DNA from: Mycolicibacterium vinylchloridicum
Lineage (GTDB): Bacteria; Actinomycetota; Actinomycetes; Mycobacteriales; Mycobacteriaceae
Assembly (NCBI RefSeq): GCF_013404075.1
Contig: NZ_JACBJQ010000010.1
Coordinates: forward strand, 62,001 to 126,000
Reading direction: 5' to 3'
Length of the DNA: 64,000 nt
Below the pieces are notes generated by a model. The model was not told the origin of the DNA. It ran no database searches and was given only the letters and a program-made list of their open reading frames with translations. Of this stretch, positions 57,569 to 64,000 are shown in pieces. A program made the translations under genes and the position numbers. Each line of letters opens with the position of its first letter. Within the stretch, counting starts at the first letter, position 1.

Positions 57569-58225
57569 ATGACTACGTCCGCGCCACGCTCTGCCCGAGA
57601 TCAGCCCTCGGCCAAGCGCCGGCCCCGCGGCGCCCCGCGGCGACTCATTCTCGATGCGGCGCGCGACCTGTTCGCCCGCCAGGACTACCGCAGCACGACG
57701 ACGCGTGAGATCGCGCAGGCCTCTGGCATCGCCGAACATCTCTTGTTCCGACACTTCGGCTCGAAGGCTGCATTGTTCCGTGAATCCCTCGTGAAGCCGT
57801 TCACTGACTTCGTCGCCGAGTTCGGTGACACCTGGCAATCGGTCGCCCCCGAGCATGCGAACGACGACGATTCGCTCGCACAGCTGTTCGTCGGCCGACT
57901 CTACGACGTCTTCGTCGAGCACAAGGGACTGCTTGTGACCCTGATGAATTCGGACACGCTGACCGAGGCAGAGATGACCGACATCGGCATCGCTGACGTC
58001 AGAGAATCGCTCGAAGTTCTCGGACAGATCGCGGTCGAAGCCATGCGTTTGAGCGGCGTGCATCCCAGCGACGAAGATCTGCCCGTACATTCCACCGTCG
58101 CGACGATCGCGGGTATGGCGGCATTGCGATCGTCCTTTTTCGGCGCCGGCCAGCCGTCGCGCGACACGATAGTCAGCGAGCTCATCCGCGCGATCCTGCA
58201 CGGCTTTCTGCATCGGCCCGACTGA
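57569..58225 (+). CDS. TetR-family transcriptional regulator
   Basis: A 218-residue protein: a basic N-terminal extension, then the HTH (LILDAARDLFARQDYRSTTTREIAQASGIAEHLLFRHFGSKAALFRESL) and a ligand-binding domain. The most likely local regulator of the AveC, alcohol dehydrogenase and P450 genes around it. It converges on the alcohol dehydrogenase gene with a 7-bp gap. Confidence 0.93.
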   Translation: MTTSAPRSARDQPSAKRRPRGAPRRLILDAARDLFARQDYRSTTTREIAQASGIAEHLLFRHFGSKAALFRESLVKPFTDFVAEFGDTWQSVAPEHANDDDSLAQLFVGRLYDVFVEHKGLLVTLMNSDTLTEAEMTDIGIADVRESLEVLGQIAVEAMRLSGVHPSDEDLPVHSTVATIAGMAALRSSFFGAGQPSRDTIVSELIRAILHGFLHRPD

Positions 58226-58232
58226 CGAGGCC

Positions 58233-59261
58233 CTAACCGGAATGGGTCATGTGACGGACGAGCACCTTGATGTCTGCGGTCGACCCTGAATGCAGCTCCC
58301 GAAGCTTGGCGTCGGCCTTGCCGAGTTCGACGACCGAGGTGACCAGCGCTTCGGCCTTTACCTTTCCCAAGGCCAGCAGCTCCAGCGCTTCGGTGAAGTC
58401 GTTGCGGCTGTAACCCGTCGAGCCGATGATGACGACTTCCTTCAGCGCGACCGCCATCAGCTGAACTTCAGCCGGCGCTGAGGCGATCCCGAGAATGACA
58501 ATGCGCGTGCCGTATCCGGCAACATCGACGTTGTGCTGAAGGCAGTCGGCGCGACCCGTGCAGTCGAGGATGGCGGCCACACCCTCGGGGAAGTGTTCGG
58601 CCACCATTGCCGCGACGTCGGCCGGTTCCGCCGTCAGCACTCCCCGTCGCGCCGCCATCGCCCGACGCTCGGGGTTGGGCTCGACGACGAGGATTCGCTC
58701 GTGCCCGTAGGCCTTGAGGACCTCGAGAGTCAACGCCCCGATCGGGCCTGCGCCCGTGATCACCACGCTGTCGCCACCGGACACTCGGGCGTGCCGGACG
58801 CCGCGCACGGCGACCGCGAGCGGTTCGGCCAGTGCAGCGTGCTCGAGGCTGAGATGGTCGGGTACGCGGTGGAGCATATAGGCCGGCACCACCACCGAAT
58901 CCCCCAGGCCGCCAGGGCATCCCAACCCAGGCCCACCCATGATTCCGGCGATGCAGACGGCGTTGTCGTCGCCTCGGCACTCCCGGCACGACCCGCAGGA
59001 CTTGATCGGCCGAACCACCACGCGATCGCCCGCGCTCCAGCCAGAAACACCGGAACCCGTTTCGCGCACCACTCCGGAGAACTCGTGGCCCATGACGTGT
59101 CCGGCCAGCGGCTCAGGCGCCCCGAAAAAGATCAGTAAATCCGAACCGCAGAGTCCGCAGAACGCGACGTCGACCCGCACCTCATCGGCACTCAGAGGCT
59201 GTTCCTCGACCTCGATCACCGATAGTGTGCGGTCACTGCTGATTGCTGCTGCAACATTCAC
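58233..59261 (-). CDS. Zinc-dependent alcohol dehydrogenase (MDR family)
   Basis: A 342-residue medium-chain dehydrogenase. The catalytic zinc ligands are in CGLCGSD and GHEFSG, the structural zinc cysteines in CGSCRECRGDDNAVC, and the NAD loop is GAGPIGALTLEVLKAYG. Its closest look is to polyol and threonine-type dehydrogenases. The start is GTG 59261 with AAGGAGG 6 nt upstream; longer readings are unlikely. Confidence 0.92.
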   Translation of the reverse strand: MNVAAAISSDRTLSVIEVEEQPLSADEVRVDVAFCGLCGSDLLIFFGAPEPLAGHVMGHEFSGVVRETGSGVSGWSAGDRVVVRPIKSCGSCRECRGDDNAVCIAGIMGGPGLGCPGGLGDSVVVPAYMLHRVPDHLSLEHAALAEPLAVAVRGVRHARVSGGDSVVITGAGPIGALTLEVLKAYGHERILVVEPNPERRAMAARRGVLTAEPADVAAMVAEHFPEGVAAILDCTGRADCLQHNVDVAGYGTRIVILGIASAPAEVQLMAVALKEVVIIGSTGYSRNDFTEALELLALGKVKAEALVTSVVELGKADAKLRELHSGSTADIKVLVRHMTHSG

Positions 59262-59334
59262 TTTCGCCTCCTTGCCTCGCCCCGCCTGGCGACGGAACCC
59301 TTCGGCACGCTCGGGTGCTCGCGCCATCTCAGGT

Positions 59335-59350
59335 GAGAACACGCATTCTG
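59335..59350. promoter_or_regulatory. Half-site pair GAGAA-N6-TTCTG upstream of the alcohol dehydrogenase
   Basis: One mismatch from GAGAA-N6-TTCTC, 74 bp before the dehydrogenase start, in the 257-bp gap between that gene and the P450. Part of the four-site set. Confidence 0.4.
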
Positions 59351-59518
59351 ATCGCCGAGCATAGTGTCTTTCAACGGCAAATGGTGCGATCGTCTCGGCA
59401 GAGTCTCAAAAGGCCTTCCCGCGGATGGTGCAGGGCCCAACGAGTTACTGGAGAACGTAATGTCGGTTCTGGGGCGCGGGCGTGGTGCTGGTGTTCGCGA
59501 GACGTCGACCGGGGACGC

Positions 59519-60784
59519 TCACACCTGTTTGGAGCAGGCGTTCGCGACAGCCGGGTCCTCGTCGAACGTGAGATGCAGCGCTACTGGGCCGCTCACGCCG
59601 AGTATCGGCTTCCAGTGCGTCGGAGCGACCCGGCGCAGGTTCGGTAGGCGCGCTGCCAAGATCCGCACTGCCCCAGCAAGTTCACGCCTGGCGAGGTTCG
59701 CTCCCAGGCAGTAGTGCACTCCACCACCGAAAGTCAGGATGGCCGGCGCGTCCGCGCGGCCGATGTCGAAGCGATCAGGAACTTCGTAGACCGCCGGATC
59801 CCGGTTTGCTGCGAACGTGTTGATGATGATGAGGGCGCCCCGCGGAAACACATAGCCGCCGAATTCAGTGTCCTCGAGGGCCATTCGGGCCGAACCGCAG
59901 ATGGCGGGCGAGTGTCGCATGGTCTCCTCAACGGCAGACGCCGCCAAATCCGGCCGCCGGCCGAGTAATGCCCACGATTCCGGGTGGTCGGCCAGCACAT
60001 CGATGGAGGCGGCCAGCTGGTTGCGCGTGGTATCGGTCCCGGCCATCAACAGCCCCGTCACCAACATGCGCAGCTCCGCTCCATTGAGCTTGTCGCCGTC
60101 GTCCTGGGCGCGGATGAGTTCGGAGAGCAGGTCCTCGGTCAGGTGGCGGCGTCGGCGCGCCACCATCTCATCTACATACGCATCGAGTTCCGCCCAGGCC
60201 GCCATAATGATCGGTTCGTCACGCGGGGCGTTCGACGCCATACCGAACGCTTTGAAGACAGCGTCGGTCCAGGCTGAGATCTGCTGCCAGTCTTGCCGCG
60301 GGGCCCCGATCAGCGCACAGATGATCGGTACCGGGTAGGGCCGAGCGATTGCGTCGACGAATTCGCACAGCTCGTCGCTGATGACGCCGTCGATGAGTTC
60401 GTTGACGATCCCATCGATCGTCTCGTCGAGCCGCGCGGTCGACCGCGGAGTGAAAGCCTTGGACACCAGGCTGCGCAGGCGGCGGTGAGGGGGACCTTCT
60501 AGGCAAATGATGTTGCTACACACCTTGTCCCACATCGGCCCTGACGTCACCCCCTGTGCCATCAGGTTCATACCCGGCGGCATGACAAACCGTTCATCAC
60601 GCAGGATCGCTCGGGTCAACTCGTAAGAGAGAATTTCCGGCCCGACCGGTCCGATCGCGACCGGGGCGAGTCGCTGAGCTTCGCGAATCTCGGGATAGGC
60701 CTGCCCCGGCGTGGCATACAGGTCGTAGTCCAGCACAGGCAGGCCCGCGTCGAAGACGCTGCACGCTCGAGTACCGGCAGTCAC
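59519..60784 (-). CDS. Cytochrome P450
   Basis: A 421-residue soluble bacterial P450. The I-helix oxygen-binding motif is LLMAGTDTTRNQ, ExxR is EETMR, and the heme loop is FGGGVHYCLG with Cys359 as the thiolate. An N-terminal PPHRRLRSLVSKAF is the C-helix motif. The GTG at 60784 has AAGGGAG upstream; the frame upstream of that start is not coding in character. Needs a ferredoxin and reductase, not seen nearby. Confidence 0.93.
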   Translation of the reverse strand: MTAGTRACSVFDAGLPVLDYDLYATPGQAYPEIREAQRLAPVAIGPVGPEILSYELTRAILRDERFVMPPGMNLMAQGVTSGPMWDKVCSNIICLEGPPHRRLRSLVSKAFTPRSTARLDETIDGIVNELIDGVISDELCEFVDAIARPYPVPIICALIGAPRQDWQQISAWTDAVFKAFGMASNAPRDEPIIMAAWAELDAYVDEMVARRRRHLTEDLLSELIRAQDDGDKLNGAELRMLVTGLLMAGTDTTRNQLAASIDVLADHPESWALLGRRPDLAASAVEETMRHSPAICGSARMALEDTEFGGYVFPRGALIIINTFAANRDPAVYEVPDRFDIGRADAPAILTFGGGVHYCLGANLARRELAGAVRILAARLPNLRRVAPTHWKPILGVSGPVALHLTFDEDPAVANACSKQV

Positions 60785-61127
60785 AGAGGCACTCCCTTTC
60801 GCGCTGCTGACAACACTTCGGTCACGCCTGAGGGCCCGCTCTCGCACGGCCAAAGTTCGTGCTGTTCCCTTGCGCGAGCAAGCATCTCGCGGTGAACCAC
60901 TCGACCCGGCGCGAGCACTTGCTCGGGGTTGAGCCGCGTCTAGATCGCCGAGGCGCTTCTGCTGCGCAATCGGCTGGACAACTGTAGCAATGTGCCTATC
61001 TGGCCGCCAAGGAGCGAGTCCGCGGCCAGCCCGTGCGGCCATGTCGTCTGCGCGCGATAGCACTGCGTGATACTTTTGTTCTCCATATTGAGAAGTGCCG
61101 TTCTCTCTATCCACGAGGAAGCGCAGC
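60785..61127. other. 343-bp divergent control region between P450 and amidohydrolase
   Basis: No gene is supported on either strand. It holds the P450 ribosome-binding site on the minus strand and an array of three half-sites near the amidohydrolase. Confidence 0.55.
61079..61105. promoter_or_regulatory. Three alternating half-sites TTCTC-N6-GAGAA-N6-TTCTC
   Basis: Half-sites begin at 61079, 61090 and 61101, exactly 11 bp apart, so all face one side of the helix. The array ends 22 bp before the amidohydrolase ATG. It overlaps the expected promoter or transcript start, which suggests repression. Confidence 0.55.
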
Positions 61128-62321
61128 ATGACGAAGTCCGCTGGTTATCCGGTATACGACGCCGACAACCACATGTACGAAACCCGTGATGCGCTGCTGA
61201 AGTACCTCCCCAAGGAGTACGCCGGAGCAGTGCGATACGTCGAAATCGATGGCCGCACGAAAATCATGTTCAAGAACCACCTCAGCGACATGATCCCCAA
61301 TCCCACATTCGCGCGCGTCGCGCGGCCCGGCAGCGCCGAGGAATGGTTTCACGGTCGCAATCCCGAAGGAAAATCCTTCCGGGAGTTCATCGGCGAGGCG
61401 ATGGACGTCCTACCGGCCTTTCAGGAGCCAGGCGCGAGACTCGAGCTGATGGACGAGCAGGGCCTCACCGCCGCGGTGATGTACCCAACCCTGGCGAGCC
61501 TGGTGGAAGAGCGCACCGCCGACGACGTGCACCTGACCCACGCGATCCTGCACGCGCTCAATCAGTGGATGTACGAGCACTGGACGTTCGACTACCAGGG
61601 TCGCATCTTCGCCACTCCGGTGATCTCGCTGGCGATCGTCGAGAAGGCGATCGAGGAACTGCACTGGTGCCTCGAACGCGGCATGAAGACATTCCTGGTC
61701 CGGCCCGCCCCGGTTCCGAGCATCACGGGTAAGACGCGGTCGCCGGGGCTGCCCGAATTCGATCCGTTCTGGCAGGCAGTCGTCGACGCGGGAGTGCCCG
61801 TGACGTTCCACGGATCCGACAGCGGCTACGCGAAACACCTCGCGGAGTGGGAGGGCGGCGACGAGCAGGGGTCCTTCGGCCGTCATGGTGCGCTGCACCA
61901 GATTGTGATCGGCCACCGCGCGATCGAGGACACCATGTCTGCGCTGATCTGCCACGGCGCGCTGTCCCGCTTTCCCGAGCTGAAGGTGCTCAGCGTCGAG
62001 AACGGGTCCAGCTGGGTACGTGGCCTTCTCGATCAGCTCGACAAGGCCTACGGAATGATGCCGCAGGAATTCGCTGAGCCTCCGGTCGAGGTGTTCCGCC
62101 GGAACATCTGGGTTCACCCGTTCCTCGAAGATGACTTCGGCGAGATCCTCGGACTCGTCGGCGAGGACCACGTGCTGTTCGGCTCGGACTTCCCCCACCC
62201 GGAGGGCGTCGCCAACCCCTTGGCGTTCGCCGACCGGCTAGCCGGGCTGCCGGCGACAACCGTCGAGAAGTTCATGGGGGCCAACTACGCTGGGGTCCTC
62301 GGCGTCGAGGCTAGAGCCTAG
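61128..62321 (+). CDS. Amidohydrolase-2 family metal-dependent hydrolase
   Basis: A 397-residue TIM-barrel protein. The first metal motif is degenerate in the amidohydrolase-2 manner (YDADNHMYE); a histidine in VTFHGSDSG and DFPH (GSDFPHPEG) follow. Relatives hydrolyse or decarboxylate aromatic and ring-cleavage products; many mycobacterial copies sit in steroid and terpenoid clusters. ATG 61128 with GAGGAA upstream. Six bases before the SDR gene. Confidence 0.88.
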   Translation: MTKSAGYPVYDADNHMYETRDALLKYLPKEYAGAVRYVEIDGRTKIMFKNHLSDMIPNPTFARVARPGSAEEWFHGRNPEGKSFREFIGEAMDVLPAFQEPGARLELMDEQGLTAAVMYPTLASLVEERTADDVHLTHAILHALNQWMYEHWTFDYQGRIFATPVISLAIVEKAIEELHWCLERGMKTFLVRPAPVPSITGKTRSPGLPEFDPFWQAVVDAGVPVTFHGSDSGYAKHLAEWEGGDEQGSFGRHGALHQIVIGHRAIEDTMSALICHGALSRFPELKVLSVENGSSWVRGLLDQLDKAYGMMPQEFAEPPVEVFRRNIWVHPFLEDDFGEILGLVGEDHVLFGSDFPHPEGVANPLAFADRLAGLPATTVEKFMGANYAGVLGVEARA

Positions 62322-62327
62322 GGCGCG

Positions 62328-63188
62328 ATGAGCATCCAAGCCCCCGACAACGTCCCGCCGATCGGCGACTGGAATCGATTGCTGGAGGGACGCGTTGCCG
62401 TCATCACAGGAGGCGGCGACGGGATCGGCGGGGCGATCTCGCGGTTATTCGCCGCGCACGGCGCATTGATCGAAATCGCCGAAATCGACCCAGAACGTGC
62501 ATCGCTGATACAGAAAGAAATCGAGCGCACGGGTGGAGTCGCACGATCACACATTGTCGACGTGCGTAACGATGACCATGTGGAGCGGCTGGCGGCAGCC
62601 GTCCTCGAAAAGCATGGGCACATTGACGTATTGGTGAACAACGTGGGCGACTACCGGCCCATCGTTCCCTTTGAACGGTCCGGCCCGGACTCGTGGGAAC
62701 AGATGTATCAATACAACCAACGACACGTCTACGCGGTCACCCGCGCTTTCACGGACTCGATGATCAGTGCCCGGCGCGGATCGATCGTCAACATCCATTC
62801 CGTCGAGGGGATGCGGGGATACCCACAAGATCCGGTCTACGGGTCGATGAAGGCGGCCATCGCGCACTTCACCACCTGCCTGGCGGTTTCACTCGGGCAC
62901 CTCGGCATCCGGGTCAACGGGATCGGGACCGACTTCACTCAAACTCCCGCAGTGGACTACTTCGCGGGCTTTGAGGAGCATCAACATCTCTGGCCGACAT
63001 GGGCGCCGGTAGGCAGGCTCGGCTGGCCGGAGGACCAAGCGCGCGTCGCGCTGTTCCTGGCCTCAGATCAGTCCGCATACGTCACCGGGCACAACATTCC
63101 GGTGGACGGCGGCACCAGGGCCGGTGGCGGATGGTTCTGGTCGCTCACCACACAGTCATGGGTACATCGGCCGACATCACTCAAGTAG
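62328..63188 (+). CDS. Short-chain dehydrogenase/reductase
   Basis: A 286-residue classical SDR: cofactor loop TGGGDGIGG, NNVGDY, catalytic serine in IHSVEG and YGSMK, with the closing VTGHNIPVDGGTRAGGG. Same strand and probably same transcript as the amidohydrolase. The C-terminal tail is longer than usual. The following 193 bp (63189-63381) have an open frame but no recognisable product. Confidence 0.92.
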   Translation: MSIQAPDNVPPIGDWNRLLEGRVAVITGGGDGIGGAISRLFAAHGALIEIAEIDPERASLIQKEIERTGGVARSHIVDVRNDDHVERLAAAVLEKHGHIDVLVNNVGDYRPIVPFERSGPDSWEQMYQYNQRHVYAVTRAFTDSMISARRGSIVNIHSVEGMRGYPQDPVYGSMKAAIAHFTTCLAVSLGHLGIRVNGIGTDFTQTPAVDYFAGFEEHQHLWPTWAPVGRLGWPEDQARVALFLASDQSAYVTGHNIPVDGGTRAGGGWFWSLTTQSWVHRPTSLK

Positions 63189-63381
63189 GCCGCTCGGCAT
63201 CACGGGTGCCGACTCGGCCCCGCTGCAACGGTTCGAAAGGGAGCGCGAGGTGCAGGAGATACGTGAAGTCCGTGGGCAAGTCGGCGAAATCGGCTTCGCA
63301 GAAACTCATTTCACGACTGACGACGCCGTTCCCGAGCTTCCGGATACTGAATTCACTCGAGTCCGAAGGGATGTGCCGCCG

Positions 63382-64000
63382 CTAGTTCTGCGAAGGAGGC
63401 CGGAAGCCGCCGTGCGCGAGGGCAACCGCGACACAGGTCCCTACCGGGCCTTGTGTGTCAACGAGTGTCGCCGAGCCCGTCGCCACGCCCTCGGAGCTGT
63501 GGTGCGCTTCGGCCGCAAGCCCGAGCACCGGTCCTTGCGGTAGGCGACTCAGCGTCACGGTGTAGTCGGCATTGATGAATTGCAAGCCCGCAGTTCCCCA
63601 ATTGGACAGCGAGGCTGTGATATCCCCGGCCATCGCCGCGCGCACGAACGGTGTGAGTTCTTCGCCTTCGACCGCAGGTTGAGTCATATTGAGCCACGCG
63701 TACTTCCGGCCGGCCTCGCCGGACCAGTCCTGGTCCGGGTTCTGTATCGGCGCGCCCCAACCGTAGGTGTGAATGAAAAGTGCCGCAGCAGCCACATCGT
63801 CGTCCGAGGGTAACGGCGGCATCACAACCTGCGGCGACCATACGTCGCCGCCAGGCTGCACGCATCGCCGGAGAAACAGCCCACTCGCCCTGGCGACGAT
63901 CGCGCCGCGCTGCGCCAAGGAGGCTTCGACGAGTCGGAGTCGTCGACCGTCGCGCAGTATTTCGGTGTGCAGTTCAACGGGTTCGAGGGCCATGGGCTTC
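63382..64000 (-). CDS. TesB-like thioesterase (5' end outside window)
   Basis: At least 206 residues are in frame. The first visible part (ALEPVELHTEILRDGRRLRLVEASL) matches the end of the first hotdog of double-hotdog acyl-CoA thioesterases, and the second hotdog has WLNMTQPAVEGEELTPFVRAAMAGDI and LQFINADYTVTLSRLP. The N-terminal 60-70 residues of the family are missing, so the true start lies beyond 64000 even though an ATG is present at 63993. Confidence 0.78.
   Translation of the reverse strand, partial: KPMALEPVELHTEILRDGRRLRLVEASLAQRGAIVARASGLFLRRCVQPGGDVWSPQVVMPPLPSDDDVAAAALFIHTYGWGAPIQNPDQDWSGEAGRKYAWLNMTQPAVEGEELTPFVRAAMAGDITASLSNWGTAGLQFINADYTVTLSRLPQGPVLGLAAEAHHSSEGVATGSATLVDTQGPVGTCVAVALAHGGFRPPSQN

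Noticed and set aside
45337..59461. 13-bp direct repeat TGGAGAACGTAAT at 45337 and 59449
   Set aside because: A 13-bp repeat is expected many times by chance among all pairs of positions in 64 kb, and one copy has no regulatory context.
60785..61129. 115-residue N-terminal extension of the P450
   Set aside because: GTG 60784 has a good ribosome-binding site and gives the normal P450 length; the extension is Arg-rich and crosses the operator array.
63124..63543. 139-codon plus-strand frame after the SDR gene
   Set aside because: It begins inside the SDR and ends antisense to the thioesterase; the 63189-63381 part has no recognisable pattern and no ribosome-binding site.

Overview
The window is a stretch of high-GC actinobacterial chromosome, almost certainly from a rapidly growing Mycobacterium/Mycolicibacterium. 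From about 2 to 40 kb the gene order follows the M. tuberculosis segment around Rv2064-Rv2119, as I remember it: cobG-cobH-cobIJ, cobK-cobM-cobL, the F420-dependent biliverdin reductase, pepE, a FEN-type nuclease, helY, tatC-tatA, pafC-pafB-pafA, prcA-prcB-pup-dop, mpa, lppK, trmI and a RecB-family nuclease. Other mycobacterial marks are many 4-nt stop/start overlaps, GTG starts, leaderless genes with a TANNNT box about 7 nt upstream, a DUF732 protein, an MTB12-like antigen, a 13E12-type HNH protein with a LexA box, and an AveC-type membrane protein.

Layout. 1-2.1 kb: 3' part of a MoxR/DUF4129 operon. 2.2-10.3 kb: cobalamin (corrin ring) biosynthesis, interrupted by a 13E12/HNH gene with a perfect SOS box. 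10.3-14.1 kb: F420 enzyme, Xaa-Pro dipeptidase, thioesterase-like protein, VOC protein, FenA nuclease. 14.2-19.1 kb: DUF4333 protein, HelY helicase, Tat translocase. 19.1-36.8 kb: the Pup-proteasome system (PafA ligase, Dop, Pup, 20S alpha and beta, Mpa ATPase) with the PafBC DNA-damage regulators. Between its two halves lie a secretion-like small protein/DUF1023 hydrolase pair, a LGFP-repeat protein with an unknown partner, and an epimerase whose start appears to be CTG coupled to prcA. 36.9-40.9 kb: MTB12-like and LppK proteins, DUF503 protein, TrmI, RecB-like nuclease, thioesterase.

41-64 kb is accessory and metabolically specialised, with longer gaps and gene remnants: an alpha/beta hydrolase, a GGDEF protein, DoxX and MarR; then a full-length carboxylic acid reductase, a CoA transferase resembling 2-methylfumaryl-CoA isomerase, and an acyl-CoA dehydrogenase; then a zone of decay with a broken secreted-protein gene, a 5'-truncated P450 and an internally deleted DapB-like gene; and finally SnoaL, luciferase-like F420 oxidoreductase, AveC, TetR, zinc alcohol dehydrogenase, P450, amidohydrolase, SDR and thioesterase genes. 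Together these look like a catabolic or tailoring pathway for an alicyclic, terpenoid or branched acyl-CoA substrate, which the sequence alone does not identify. Four intergenic sites between 52.3 and 61.2 kb share a 16-bp half-site arrangement (TTCTC and GAGAA spaced by 6) and suggest one common regulator. All family assignments come from motif reading and memory; no database search was run.
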